Of a DNA stretch of 64,000 nt, positions 1 through 9,938 are shown in pieces (the first letter of the stretch is position 1; every line of letters starts with the position of its first letter). The DNA is taken from positions 1 to 64,000 of the forward strand of contig JAGAPO010000041.1 of the NCBI GenBank assembly GCA_017623215.1, given 5' to 3'. The notes beneath the pieces are model-generated. The model searched no databases and was not told the origin of the DNA. It saw nothing but the letters and a program-made list of their open reading frames with translations. This stretch comes from Lachnospiraceae bacterium. Lineage in GTDB: Bacteria; Bacillota; Clostridia; Lachnospirales; Lachnospiraceae. The position numbers were made by a program, and so were the translations under genes.

Positions 1-1
1 G

Positions 2-52
2 GATGAGTATATTCAGTATGTGCTGAAGTGGATGTTCAGACCGGAAGCATAA
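2..52 (+). CDS. 3' end of a gene cut by the window edge
   Basis: An open frame runs from the left edge to a TAA at 50-52 and ends in the residues DEYIQYVLKWMFRPEA. It is followed 6 bases later by a strong intrinsic terminator, which supports it being the true end of a plus-strand transcript. Only 16 residues are visible, too few to name the family. Confidence 0.5.
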   Translation, partial: DEYIQYVLKWMFRPEA

Positions 53-58
53 CAGGAG

Positions 59-120
59 AGCTGCGCATGAGCAGGTACAGGAAGAATACCGCTCATGTGC
101 AGCTTTTGACGCTTTTTTTT
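59..120 (+). terminator. intrinsic terminator after the left-edge gene
   Basis: Arms at 59-72 and 91-104 pair over 14 bases with one G-T wobble, and GGTA/TACC extends the stem inside the loop. A tract of eight T follows at 113-120. It separates the left-edge gene from enolase. Confidence 0.8.
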
Positions 121-189
121 ATTTCACAGAAAGCCACCTGAATAATCCTGGCAATCTGGATAATACTGTTAATAGAACGACCGCAATGA

Positions 190-1496
<1,307 letters not shown>

Positions 1497-1588
1497 CACG
1501 AAAAGGAGCAATCTCATACAAGCGTTGAAGGAAGAGAAGCAGCGATTGAAGATAAGGAACAGTCACAGCTTCTGAGAAAAGCAGATGA

Positions 1589-1626
1589 AAGCGTCCGGTA
1601 TTGAAATATGTGCCGGGCGCTTTTTT
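1589..1626 (+). terminator. intrinsic terminator downstream of eno
   Basis: Arms at 1589-1598 and 1613-1622 (AAGCGTCCGG / CCGGGCGCTT, one wobble) are followed by a T run that ends at 1626. It lies about 90 bases past the enolase stop. Confidence 0.75.
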
Positions 1627-1906
1627 GGGGACAGAAGTATGATACAATGCATAAAGGAGCTCAGATAATTAGAAAAAAATAGTTTTGCAAACGAGAATCA
1701 TTATCAAAAACAGGAAACACTCTTGTATCAGCCGTCGTTCTATGATAAAATTATCATACAGTTAGCTGATGCTAACCACATAAAACAAATCAGACTTTGA
1801 GACACTGAATATAAGACCTTTCATCAGCCGGACGGCGAAAGGCAGACGAAAAGCGATGATTTGTAGATTTGTATAGGAATATAGAGCGAATAAGGAGAGT
1901 GGAGAT
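1627..1906 (+). other. regulatory gap upstream of the DUF3793 gene
   Basis: With the terminator region this belongs to a 410-base gap without a convincing gene. It holds two operator-like sites listed separately. Just before it, after the eno stop, there is an AAAAGGAG followed by a short TTG-initiated frame of 16 codons that I do not support as a gene. No convincing -35/-10 pair was seen for the DUF3793 gene itself. Confidence 0.4.
1692..1758 (+). promoter_or_regulatory. Fur-like box and second palindrome upstream of DUF3793
   Basis: The 15-mer at 1692-1706 (CGAGAATCATTATCA) matches the 7-1-7 Fur core TGATAATnATTATCA at 12 of 14 positions. A perfect inverted repeat TATGATAA-AA-TTATCATA sits at 1741-1758. 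Both are 150-215 bases upstream of the DUF3793 start. Fur-type control is inference. DUF3793 genes are known to occur beside ferrous-iron transport genes in Clostridia, which fits. Confidence 0.5.
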
Positions 1907-2458
1907 ATGTTTGACAATTATCTGATAGAGCATTGTTCCCCGACGCTTGCGAATCTGAAGACTGCGAATCTGTTCAGACTCTCCGGGGTCAGCAAAGAGG
2001 AGCTGGAAATCTGGGCAGAAGAGCGCAACCGGGAGATGGGTGAAAAAGGAATTACCATATTACCGCTGACATACAGCAACGGAAGCGCTCTGATCTACGT
2101 CTGTAGAAAGAAGAGACTGAAGATGGACTGGGAGAAGGACGGTGTGCTGGAATACCTCACGAACTGCGGCTACTGTGATTTCACCGCGGACGGCGCGATT
2201 CGGCACCTGGCCGGAAGAATCTGCGAAAGCCAGGAATTCCCGCATGAGATCGGCCTGTTCTTAGGATATCCGCTTGCGGATGTGGTTGGATTCGTAGAAA
2301 ACAAAGGAAAAAACTGTCTTTGCACCGGCTTCTGGAAAGTATACGGGGATGAACAGGAAGCCAAAAAACAATTTGCACGATATCAGAAGTGCAGAGAAAT
2401 ATACGCAAGATTATTTGAGAACGGGAGAAGCCTTGGAAAGCTGACGGTGGCCGCGTAA
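1907..2458 (+). CDS. DUF3793 family protein
   Basis: A 183-residue soluble protein with no signal peptide or membrane segment. The C-terminal half carries the family signature EIGLFLGYPLADVVGF followed by ENKGKNCLCTGFWKVYGD. The N-terminal part opens with a Cys-containing segment (EHCSPTLANLKTANLF), also typical. Its biochemical role is unknown; family members are often found with feoA/feoB and flavodoxin genes in Clostridia, and a Fur-like box lies upstream here. The start ATG is preceded by AAGGAGAG. The gene stands alone between the eno terminator and a converging minus-strand gene. A function in iron homeostasis is an inference from context only. Confidence 0.8.
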   Translation: MFDNYLIEHCSPTLANLKTANLFRLSGVSKEELEIWAEERNREMGEKGITILPLTYSNGSALIYVCRKKRLKMDWEKDGVLEYLTNCGYCDFTADGAIRHLAGRICESQEFPHEIGLFLGYPLADVVGFVENKGKNCLCTGFWKVYGDEQEAKKQFARYQKCREIYARLFENGRSLGKLTVAA

Positions 2459-2540
2459 AACCATACGTGCTCATTGCCGAGATAAGAACACATGATATCC
2501 GGGAAAAAGACTTGCCGGCAGCCCCTTCCTTGTTCTCCGG

Positions 2541-2630
2541 AAAAAAACAGCCATTGCCCGCCGAATCCATGTCACTCACGCCCTCTCGATAGAGTTAGAC
2601 GGAGTGGAACCTGGATCGGCGGGCAATGGC
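2541..2630 (-). terminator. long hairpin terminator of the alkylsulfatase gene
   Basis: Arms at 2550-2564 and 2616-2630 pair perfectly over 15 bases, and the stem continues inward through AATCCA/TGGAT with a bulge. Read on the minus strand it is followed by seven T at 2541-2547. It lies 14 bases past the stop codon at 2644. Confidence 0.85.
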
Positions 2631-2643
2631 GCCTTTGGGCTGT

Positions 2644-4785
2644 TTAGGGTTCAATAATATTGAACGCGGCAGCGTCAGTGGTATCAAACTGATTCATATT
2701 CGTTACAATCAGCTCCAGCAGATTTTGGTCGCCCTCCACCTTCATAGCCTGCCCAATCCCTTTTAGGTTGCCCTGAACGAAATAGAACAAAGCGTTTTTC
2801 GGACCGGTGATGGAAAGGTTCGGATTCTCGGACAGGGTATCCTCATAGGTCAGGATAACACCGTTTTTGAAGCGGAGCATATACTCCTCGCCGATATCCG
2901 ACAGAGTGAAGTTTACAACAAAATCATAATCCGCAAGTGCCTGTTTGTCTAAGAGAATACCCATATAATCAAACAGCATGGAAGCCGTCATTTCCTTTTG
3001 GATATCGCCGTTGGAGTTTGCCTGTTTCACAGAAGCGGCGGCATTGCCCTCACGAAGCTCAAGTGCAGCGGTTAAATAAGCATTGCGCCACGGACCGGAT
3101 TCCGCCTGATAGCCAAGCTGCTCCAGCGCATCGGCGCACAGAAGTCTGGCGGCGGTATTGGTCGGATCGGCATAGACGATCGTGTTGGTGATTTCGGCAA
3201 CCCACTGATATTCGCCGGCATCGTAATCCTCTTTTGCAAGGCGGAGAACCTCGTCAACATCGCCAAGATATTCCACCCATTTCTTGGCGCTCTCGGACGG
3301 AGTCAGGGGATTTAAGTTCACGGGATTGGCATCATACCAGCCCATGTATTTTTGGTAGACCGCCTTGGAATTGTGGGCAACGGTGCCGTAATACTGGCGG
3401 GTGTACCAGTTCTTCGAGAGCTCCTTTGGCAGCTCGATCATGTTGGATATCTCGTCGGAGGTGTAGCCCTGATTAATATAGGTCAGTGTCTGGTCATTAA
3501 TGAATTTGTAAACGGCGGCGGTATCTGCCAGGTATTCATTCACGACCTCATTTCCCCAATGAGGCCAGTTATGGGACTGGAAGGTAACCTCTGCCTCTGC
3601 TCCGTACCGGGTGATGGATTCGGTAATATATTTGGCCCACTCAGCGCCGTCGCGCACCTGTGCGCCGCGGAGCGTGTAAAGGTTATGCAGTGTTCCGGTA
3701 CAGTTCTCCGCCATCCACAAAGCCTTGAACTGGGGAAGCCAGGTGTTCATCTCGGCAGGCGCTTCGGTTCCGGGAGTCACCTGGAATTCCAGCTCAATTC
3801 CGTCTATGGTCAGAGTCTCTCCGGTTGAAGTGATCTCATAGGTAGGAGTAATGAATGAGACGGTACCGGTGGACTGTCCCATGCCGATACCCACGGCCAG
3901 CGTTCCGGTCACGCCGGGTTCCAGAAGGACACCGTACTGATAATTCGCCCGGCGTCCCATGGCCCTACCCGCATAGACATTCTCGGCAACAGCATGCTCG
4001 GTAAAACCTTCGGGGACAATGATCGGAATTCTGCCGCTTGCAAGCTGCTCCTCAATGCTAAGGCTGCTATCAGCAGCTTCTTCCGAGGTCATAACTCCCT
4101 TGATACCGCCGAAGTGGTCAATATGGGGGTGGGAGATGATGACTGCCTTTACGGGACGTTCTCCCAGATTCTTTTCAATCAGCTGCATGGCAGCCTGGGT
4201 ACACTCCACACTCATCAGAGGATCGAAGACGATCCAGCCGGTCTCACCTTCAATAACCGTCAGGTTGGCCATATCATAGCCGCGAACCTGGTAGATACCG
4301 TCGGTTACTTCGAACAGGCCGTAGGCGTGGTTGTTCTTGGTGTTCTCCCATAAGCTTGGATTGACCGTATCGGGAGCTTTCTCATAATCGTCCAGAAAGC
4401 TGTAGGCTTCCTGACTCCAGATAACCGCGCCTGTCTCATCGGTCAGTTCCAGAACTTCCGGTGCGTCGATCAGCCCTCTGACGGCAAATTCCGCTTCCTC
4501 GGTATTCTCGAAATCCAGCAGGGAATAGAGGGCAGAATTGATTTCAATGGTATATTCGCTGGCCTCCTTGCTGTCTGCCGTTAGTCCAAGTTCTGCAATA
4601 ATCTCCGACTCTTCGGCAGACTGAGCGGCGGATGAAGGATCGACAGCTGCAGGATCGGCAGAGGTGCTATCGGCGGTTGTGGTCTCAGACGAGGATTCCG
4701 CGTCCTGATTCCCGCCGGATGCACAGGCAGTCAGAGAAAACGTCATGGCTGCAGTAAGCAGCAGTGTGAGTATTTTTACTTTCAT
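2644..4785 (-). CDS. secreted alkyl/aryl-sulfatase, metallo-beta-lactamase fold, lipoprotein
   Basis: A 713-residue protein of the SdsA1/YjcS/BDS1 alkylsulfatase family, which hydrolyses alkyl sulfate esters using a binuclear zinc centre. It begins with a lipoprotein signal (hydrophobic run, lipobox LTAC near residue 21), then a Ser/Thr-rich linker, so the enzyme should sit outside the cell on the membrane. The zinc motif SHPHIDHFGG is near residues 217-226. Next come the family segments YQYGVLLEPG and NWPHWGNE, a helical dimerisation region, and a C-terminal SCP2-like domain ending in NPNLSITGPKNALFYFVQG. The length is a little above the usual 630-660 because of the leader and linker. AAGGAGG precedes the start. 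It is monocistronic with its own terminator. Whether the substrate is a surfactant-like alkyl sulfate or a host or dietary sulfate ester cannot be told. Confidence 0.88.
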   Translation of the reverse strand: MKVKILTLLLTAAMTFSLTACASGGNQDAESSSETTTADSTSADPAAVDPSSAAQSAEESEIIAELGLTADSKEASEYTIEINSALYSLLDFENTEEAEFAVRGLIDAPEVLELTDETGAVIWSQEAYSFLDDYEKAPDTVNPSLWENTKNNHAYGLFEVTDGIYQVRGYDMANLTVIEGETGWIVFDPLMSVECTQAAMQLIEKNLGERPVKAVIISHPHIDHFGGIKGVMTSEEAADSSLSIEEQLASGRIPIIVPEGFTEHAVAENVYAGRAMGRRANYQYGVLLEPGVTGTLAVGIGMGQSTGTVSFITPTYEITSTGETLTIDGIELEFQVTPGTEAPAEMNTWLPQFKALWMAENCTGTLHNLYTLRGAQVRDGAEWAKYITESITRYGAEAEVTFQSHNWPHWGNEVVNEYLADTAAVYKFINDQTLTYINQGYTSDEISNMIELPKELSKNWYTRQYYGTVAHNSKAVYQKYMGWYDANPVNLNPLTPSESAKKWVEYLGDVDEVLRLAKEDYDAGEYQWVAEITNTIVYADPTNTAARLLCADALEQLGYQAESGPWRNAYLTAALELREGNAAASVKQANSNGDIQKEMTASMLFDYMGILLDKQALADYDFVVNFTLSDIGEEYMLRFKNGVILTYEDTLSENPNLSITGPKNALFYFVQGNLKGIGQAMKVEGDQNLLELIVTNMNQFDTTDAAAFNIIEP

Positions 4786-4966
4786 AAAAGCTTACCTCCT
4801 TATTATCGAATAAAATATAAATGAATCGAATAATTACAGTATACCAACTTTCGGAACCGATTGTAGGCTCCGACAAAAACAGCAAAAAAATCGGCAAAAG
4901 AAGCAGGAAAGCCAATTCGAGGCTGCTAAGGAAAAAGGGCTGTGCCTTTGGTTCAAGAAAGCAGGA

Positions 4967-4991
4967 AAGCCCCGCCCTACAGCCGGGGCTT
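4967..4991 (-). terminator. hairpin over the stop of the PHP gene
   Basis: AAGCCCCG (4967-4974) pairs with CGGGGCTT (4984-4991), with the TAG stop of the minus-strand gene in the loop. A pyrimidine-rich but interrupted T tract follows on the minus strand. Confidence 0.55.
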
Positions 4992-5508
4992 CACCAAATT
5001 AACCGTATCTAACGGTATCAAGCCGAATCTTGCAGCATATTCGCAGCCCGCCTTTTCAAACGCCTTATTCCCGATTGCGTTCGGGGAATGAGCGTCGCAC
5101 CCAATTACCACGTCGCAGCCAACTCCGGCCGCAATCTGCCAGAAAGCGTCAAAGGGATAATGGCGGCCCTCACCAAGTCCAAGCAGGTTAATCTCAAGCG
5201 GAATATGCAGCGACTTTGCCGTCCGGCATAAGCGTTCCATTTCCTGACGGTAAATCTCCATATCCGTCCGATAGAAGAGCAGATCGGGGTGAGCAATATA
5301 AGTATACAGGCGTGTCTCCATACCCTCAATCACTTGATCAACATATTGGATCAGAGCCGCCGGGTCTTCGGTGCGTTGTCCGGAAAAAGCGCTGCCCTCC
5401 TCGTTATTGATGTGATGCTGTCCCATAATCAGATAATCACATTCATAGGCGCGGTTCTCCGCTTGCATGGCCGCAGCGAAAGGTGTGGGTGTGATAATTA
5501 GCGTACAT
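4977..5508 (-). pseudogene. PHP-domain histidinol-phosphatase-like gene with internal deletion
   Basis: Reading leftward from ATG at 5508, behind a textbook AGGAGG, the first codons give MYANYHTHTFRCGHASGE. This is the N-terminal metal-binding motif of PHP-family (HisK-type) phosphatases. This frame then hits a stop. From about 5460 a second frame, shifted by one, continues as NRAYECDYLIMGQHHI, which in intact homologues lies roughly 60-75 residues further on, and runs normally through EINLLGLGEG and IGCDAHSP to the stop at 4977. The region with the GFSDH-type and EIEY-type motifs is missing. The product cannot be a working phosphatase. The junction is at GCAAGCGGAGAAC. A true deletion or an assembly collapse are both possible. 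Confidence 0.8.
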
Positions 5509-5534
5509 GATCTGCCTCCTGATTGGATGTTTGA

Positions 5535-5737
5535 TTACAGTGATTGTAGCATAATGGAGAGTGGTTGTCCATATTCAATTTTGATGATTCCCTTTTCAAG
5601 CAGGCTGATTGCAACCGGATAACCGGTCTGGCCGCTGCTGTGGGAGCGTAGCTGTTCGTGAGCTTTTTCACTTCCGCAGCCGTATCGGACCCATTCTGAA
5701 TTCGTGATTGTCCGTAACGGAACATGCGCGGAATCAT
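5535..5737 (-). pseudogene. possible coding remnant, unrecognised
   Basis: On the minus strand a frame ending at 5535 reads DSAHVPLRTITNSEWVRYG and later GYPVAISLLEKGIIKIEYG. It has protein-like composition but no start codon, because an in-frame stop lies just upstream. I do not recognise the family. It could be the 3' relic of a gene, or chance. It overlaps the promoter I assign to the PHP gene. Confidence 0.25.
5543..5571 (-). promoter_or_regulatory. sigma-A type promoter for the PHP gene
   Basis: On the minus strand TGGACA (5566-5571) and TACAAT (5543-5548) are separated by 17 bases, about 35 bases ahead of the start at 5508. Confidence 0.55.
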
Positions 5738-6070
5738 ACAGTTAAACCGTAACGTTTCGGATTCGGGAGACAAAATATTACTGTATTGTGCAAACTGTAC
5801 ATATACAGCGCAAAAATAAAAGATTAATTAATATTTATCATAAATACTTTAGCGGGCACAGTGGAGAAAGTCAATCAAATTCCTGAAAGTGGATAAGATA
5901 ATACATGAAATAATTGTAAATGATTAATTTACTACCGGGTTGACGGAACGGAATATCTTCTTTATAATAGATAAAGCGTGGACAAACAATAACAGTTTGG
6001 AACCGGAGGCTCTTGAGAACGGCGGGATGAGAGACGATGACGAAGAATAATGGATAGGGGTGCGGGGTTA
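5738..6070 (+). other. gap upstream of loaP containing its promoter
   Basis: No gene is supported in this stretch. It is AT-rich up to about 5960. The only clear signal is the loaP promoter at 5940-5968. The leader from about 5975 to 6070 contains no hairpin with a T tract that I can see. Confidence 0.4.
5940..5968 (+). promoter_or_regulatory. strong sigma-A promoter of loaP
   Basis: TTGACG (5940-5945), a 17-base spacer and TATAAT (5963-5968) form a near-consensus promoter about 100 bases upstream of the loaP start. Confidence 0.85.
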
Positions 6071-6682
6071 ATGTGGTATGCTGTTCAGGTAAGGAATGGA
6101 AGAGAAGAGAAGGTTGTCATTCAGTGTGGAAAGCTGATAGAAGAGGATATTCTAAAAGAGTGTTTTTTACCCCGATTTGAGAAGATGAAGCGTTATCAGG
6201 GAAGATGGCACAAGGAAGAGGAGCTGTTATTCCCGGGATATGTATTTATGATAAGCAATAAGCCGCAGGAGCTGCAGATTGCACTGCGGCGGATACCGGA
6301 GCTGACCAGACTTCTGGGAGACGAGGCGAGCCCGGTCGCTCTGTATCATGAGGAAGTGGAGTTCCTGCTTCGGTTTGGAGGTCAGGGACGGCATGTCGTG
6401 GAAGTCTCGACCGGTTATATGGAAGGCGATCAGGTGATAATCGTAGATGGGCCGATGGCCGGTTATGAGGGAACGATCAGCCGGATCAACCGGCACAAGC
6501 GTCTCGCGGTGCTGACCGTCCCGTTCTTTGGACGTAATATGGAGGTCAGAGTCGGCCTTGAGATTATTGAGCGGAGAGCGCTTGAGGACGGCGAAGGCAA
6601 AGAAGATAGGACAGCGGGAGACGGGCAGAAGGAGACAGAATCAGAAGAAAGAGAATCAGGAAAAAAAGGGAGTGCATCATAA
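6071..6682 (+). CDS. loaP: LoaP, NusG-paralogue transcription antiterminator
   Basis: A 203-residue NusG-family protein. The NGN domain occupies about residues 1-105 (MWYAVQVRNGREEKV, LFPGYVFM, LLGDEASPVAL). The KOW domain covers about 118-165 (MEGDQVIIVDGPMAGYEGTI, then FFGRNMEVRVGLEII). A 37-residue charged, low-complexity tail follows. LoaP differs from housekeeping NusG in lacking ribosomal-operon neighbours, and known members act on long operons by antitermination. I prefer the ATG at 6071 over 6050 because NusG proteins begin at MWYAV and AGGGG lies at a usable distance. The gene is single, closed by a terminator over its own stop, and no long biosynthetic operon follows on the same strand. 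Its target is therefore probably elsewhere. Confidence 0.85.
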   Translation: MWYAVQVRNGREEKVVIQCGKLIEEDILKECFLPRFEKMKRYQGRWHKEEELLFPGYVFMISNKPQELQIALRRIPELTRLLGDEASPVALYHEEVEFLLRFGGQGRHVVEVSTGYMEGDQVIIVDGPMAGYEGTISRINRHKRLAVLTVPFFGRNMEVRVGLEIIERRALEDGEGKEDRTAGDGQKETESEERESGKKGSAS

Positions 6683-6717
6683 CGAGATCAGGCGTTTCGT
6701 ATGATGCACTCCCTTTT
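6665..6717. terminator. bidirectional terminator between loaP and the FAD dehydrogenase
   Basis: GGGAGTGCATCAT and ATGATGCACTCCC pair perfectly, with A and T runs on the outer sides, so both strands carry stem plus T tract. The loaP stop codon TAA (6680-6682) lies at the inner edge of the left arm. The minus-strand gene ending at 6779 converges on it. Confidence 0.85.
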
Positions 6718-6778
6718 GATTTGGATGACAGGAGCACGTAAGGCTTCGATAGTTCTTTTATTATGTATTCACATTAGA

Positions 6779-8149
6779 TTACAGGTGTTCCGTGATGCTC
6801 CGTGCAACATGAACACCGCTGGCAGAGGCGTGAGACAAGGAGTGTGTAATGCCGCTGCCATCACCAATGATGTAAAGACCATCATAACGGGATTCCAGCT
6901 TCTCATTGACTTCGACTTCCATGTTGTAGAATTTTACCTCAACACCATAAAGCAGGGTATCATCATTTGCAGTACCGGGAGCCACTTTGTCCAGCGCATA
7001 GATCATCTCAATGATACCATCCAGAATGCGTTTCGGAAGCACCAGGCTCAGATCGCCCGGGGTAGCTTTCAGGGTAGGGGTGATGAACGCTTCTTCAATG
7101 CGGCTTTGAGTGGAACGCCGGCCCCGGATCAAATCGCCGAATCGCTGAACGATAACACCGCCGCCCAGCATATTGCTCAGACGGGCAATGGATTCCCCAT
7201 AGCCGTTGGAATCCTTAAAGGGTTCCGAGAAATGCTTAGCCACCAGCAAAGCAAAATTGGTATTCTCTGTCTGTCTGGCAGGATCCTCGTAGCTGTGGCC
7301 GTTTACTGTGATGATACCGTTGGTGTTCTCGTTAACAACAGCCCCTTTGGGATTCATGCAGAAGGTGCGCACTCTGTCACCATACTTCTGGGTACGGTAG
7401 ACGATCTTGCTTTCATACAGTTCATCGGTCAGGTGGGAGAAAACTTCTGCGGGAAGCTCCACACGGACGCCAATATCCACACGGTTGGATCGAGTGGTGA
7501 TCTGCAGATCTTTGCAGACACTCTCCATCCACTTGCTGCCGCTTCGGCCTACGGAGATAATGCACTGATTACAGGTATAGGACTGATCTTTACACTTGAT
7601 TTCATAGCCGCCGTCAATAAAAGACACCGACTCCACAGGCGTGTCAAAGAAGAAATCCGCCTTGTCCTTCAGCTCAGCGTAAAGATTTTCCAGGACCACA
7701 TAATTGATGTCCGTGCCCAGATGACGGACAGAAGCATCCAGAAGATGCAGGTCATGCTGGATACACTCTTTTTTGAATTTGGTTCCTGCGGTCGAATAGA
7801 GCTTGGTCCCTTCGCCGCCGTAGCGCATATTGATATCGTCCACATAGCGCATCAGTTCCAGCGCCTGTCTTTTTCCGATATACTCGTACAGTGTGCCGCC
7901 GAAATCATTGGTGATATTGTACTTGCCGTCTGAAAATGCTCCGGCGCCGCCAAAGCCGCTCATGATGGAGCAGCTCTTACATCCGATGCAGGACTTTACT
8001 TTATCCCCATCAATGGGACAGCGGCGTTTGTTCAGTGCGTGACCGGCTTCAAAAACAGCAACCTTCAATTCCGGCTTTCTCTGGAACAGTTCATATGCGG
8101 CGAAAATACCGCCAGGACCGGAACCAATGATTATGATGTCGTAATTCAT
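6779..8149 (-). CDS. FAD-dependent dehydrogenase (COG2509 type)
   Basis: A 456-residue cytoplasmic flavoprotein. The N-terminus carries the Rossmann dinucleotide motif IIIIGSGPGG (residues 5-14) and the acidic end of the second strand in VFEAGHAL. A Cys-rich stretch follows (RRCPIDGDKVKSC, IGCKSCSIMSG) before GGAGAFSDGKYN. The C-terminal FAD-binding motif GLYIIGDGSGITHSL lies near residues 426-440. This is the uncharacterised FAD-dependent dehydrogenase family common in anaerobes; substrate and electron partner are unknown. AAGGAG precedes the ATG. The gene is monocistronic with its own promoter (8276-8304) and the shared bidirectional terminator. Confidence 0.85.
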   Translation of the reverse strand: MNYDIIIIGSGPGGIFAAYELFQRKPELKVAVFEAGHALNKRRCPIDGDKVKSCIGCKSCSIMSGFGGAGAFSDGKYNITNDFGGTLYEYIGKRQALELMRYVDDINMRYGGEGTKLYSTAGTKFKKECIQHDLHLLDASVRHLGTDINYVVLENLYAELKDKADFFFDTPVESVSFIDGGYEIKCKDQSYTCNQCIISVGRSGSKWMESVCKDLQITTRSNRVDIGVRVELPAEVFSHLTDELYESKIVYRTQKYGDRVRTFCMNPKGAVVNENTNGIITVNGHSYEDPARQTENTNFALLVAKHFSEPFKDSNGYGESIARLSNMLGGGVIVQRFGDLIRGRRSTQSRIEEAFITPTLKATPGDLSLVLPKRILDGIIEMIYALDKVAPGTANDDTLLYGVEVKFYNMEVEVNEKLESRYDGLYIIGDGSGITHSLSHASASGVHVARSITEHL

Positions 8150-8275
8150 GTTTTAATCTCCTTAAAATATAGTTGCTCACAAATTCCTTTGTAGTCAACC
8201 ATTTCCGGCGGTTGGTAGAAACGCCCATCCATATTATGAGCCTATACAAATTAAAATTTATGCTGAATTATTTCA

Positions 8276-8304
8276 AGTATAGCACACAAAACCCGGATAT
8301 TCAA
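8276..8304 (-). promoter_or_regulatory. promoter of the FAD dehydrogenase
   Basis: On the minus strand TTGAAT (8299-8304), 17 bases, TATACT (8276-8281), about 127 bases before the start codon. It shares the 338-base divergent gap 8150-8487 with the rhaB promoter. Confidence 0.7.
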
Positions 8305-8358
8305 TCAATATTATTGATAATCGTTCAAATTTTATAAGGAGAATGTCGCATCAGAAAA

Positions 8359-8437
8359 TGCGGTTTTTAAACTGCAAATAAGGACGCTTAATTTCTCAAG
8401 AAGGGTTCTTCCAATGGCGGCGGCTATCTGGTATAAT
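8359..8437 (+). promoter_or_regulatory. rhaB promoter with an upstream inverted repeat
   Basis: TTCCAA (8409-8414), 17 bases, TATAAT (8432-8437) is placed about 50 bases before the rhaB start. An imperfect inverted repeat TGCGGTTT-TT-AAACTGCA lies at 8359-8376, just upstream of the weak -35. A weak -35 with an upstream dyad suggests activator control, possibly by a rhamnose regulator not present in this window (inference). Confidence 0.55.
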
Positions 8438-8487
8438 GAATCCATCAGAAGTTTAATATATCAATTCAGGCAAGGAGAAGAGCACAC

Positions 8488-9897
8488 ATGGGTGAATACT
8501 ATTTAGCGATTGATATTGGAGCGTCCAGCGGCAGACATATACTTGCAACAACGCTGGAAGACGGCACGCTTACCATGGAAGAGGTATACCGCTTTGATAA
8601 CGGCCTTTCGGAAGTGGACGGACATATGTGCTGGGACACGAAGTATCTGTTTTCACAGATTATAGCAGGTATGAAGAAGTGTAAAGAGATCGGAAAGATT
8701 CCGAAGAGCATGGGCATTGATACCTGGGGCGTGGATTTCGTCCTTCTGGATGCGAATGGCAATATGGTCGGCAACAGCGTCGGTTACCGTGACGGAAGAA
8801 CGAACGGAATGGATGATGTTGTATATGAGAGTATTCCGTTGGATGAGCTGTATGCGAGAACCGGAATTCAGAAGCAGATTTTTAATACGGTCTATCAGAT
8901 GGCGGCGATACGCGAGCAGAATCCCGAATGGCTGGATGAGGCAAAGACGTTCCTGATGATCCCGGATTATTTTAATTATCTGCTGACCGGCGTAAAGTGT
9001 GCGGAATATACGAATGCGACAACAACACAGTTAGTGAACGCGCAGACGAACAGCTGGGACGATGAGATTATGGACAGGCTTGGAATTCCGAGAGAGATTT
9101 TCCCGGATATCATGCTTCCCGGAACCAAGGTAGGGAATCTGAGTGAGACGGTTCGTTCCGAGGTCGGCTACGATCTTGCGGTCGTACTTCCGGCAACTCA
9201 TGATACCGGTTCGGCGGTGCTTGCGGTTCCGGCAAAAGAAGAGAATGCGATCTATATCAGCTCCGGTACCTGGTCGTTAATGGGAATCGAGAGAAAGAAT
9301 GCGGATACGACGAAGGCAAGCATGGAGGCGAACTTCACGAATGAGGGCGGTTATGACCATCGCTTCCGCTACCTGAAGAATATCATGGGACTGTGGATGA
9401 TTCAGTCCGTAAGAAGAGAGTACGGCAAGGCATTTTCATTCGCAGAGCTTTGCGAGATGGCTGCAAAAGAGGACTCCTTCCCGTCCAGAGTGGATGTGAA
9501 TGACCAGAGCTTCCTCGCTCCGGAGAGCATGCTCTATGCGATTATGGACTATTGTAAGAGGACCGGACAGAAGATCCCTGTGAATCCCGGTCAGGTTGCG
9601 GCGGTCATTTATCAGAGTCTTGCGGAGAGCTATGCACAGACGGTAAAAGAGATCGAAGCGCTTACCGGTAAGACCTATGAGGCAATCTATATCGTAGGCG
9701 GCGGTTCGAACGCATCGTATCTGAACGCGCTGACCGCGAAGGCGACGGGCAAGAAGGTATATGCAGGCCCGGGGGAAGCAACTGCCATCGGTAATATTCT
9801 GGCACAGATGCTCGGCGATCACGTATATGCGACGATTCAGGAAGCAAGAGACGCGGTATACCGTTCGTTCGAGATCAGGGAAGAGAAAGAAGCATAA
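8488..9897 (+). CDS. rhaB: rhamnulokinase
   Basis: A 469-residue FGGY-family sugar kinase that phosphorylates L-rhamnulose to L-rhamnulose 1-phosphate. The phosphate-binding loop [12 protein letters not shown] is at residues 7-18, which is the RhaB form. Then come [13 protein letters not shown] (about 75-87), the sugar-binding stretch DYFNYLLTG, the second phosphate motif [11 protein letters not shown] (about 258-268) and the adenosine motif [12 protein letters not shown] (about 402-413). Length is close to characterised RhaB. AAGGAGAAG precedes the ATG. rhaA follows 41 bases later, forming a two-gene operon without rhaD. The rhamnose could come from the GH78-bearing glycan locus further right, whose own GH78 gene is broken. 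Confidence 0.95.
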   Translation: MGEYYLAIDIGASSGRHILATTLEDGTLTMEEVYRFDNGLSEVDGHMCWDTKYLFSQIIAGMKKCKEIGKIPKSMGIDTWGVDFVLLDANGNMVGNSVGYRDGRTNGMDDVVYESIPLDELYARTGIQKQIFNTVYQMAAIREQNPEWLDEAKTFLMIPDYFNYLLTGVKCAEYTNATTTQLVNAQTNSWDDEIMDRLGIPREIFPDIMLPGTKVGNLSETVRSEVGYDLAVVLPATHDTGSAVLAVPAKEENAIYISSGTWSLMGIERKNADTTKASMEANFTNEGGYDHRFRYLKNIMGLWMIQSVRREYGKAFSFAELCEMAAKEDSFPSRVDVNDQSFLAPESMLYAIMDYCKRTGQKIPVNPGQVAAVIYQSLAESYAQTVKEIEALTGKTYEAIYIVGGGSNASYLNALTAKATGKKVYAGPGEATAIGNILAQMLGDHVYATIQEARDAVYRSFEIREEKEA

Positions 9898-9938
9898 TGA
9901 TTATAAAGCCGTGGAAAGCGGCGGAAGGAGAGGAATAT

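Noticed and set aside
6701-7933. 410-codon plus-strand frame opposite the FAD dehydrogenase
   Set aside because: The opposite strand encodes a well-conserved flavoprotein with FAD motifs at both ends; the plus frame has no ribosome site and starts inside the loaP terminator.
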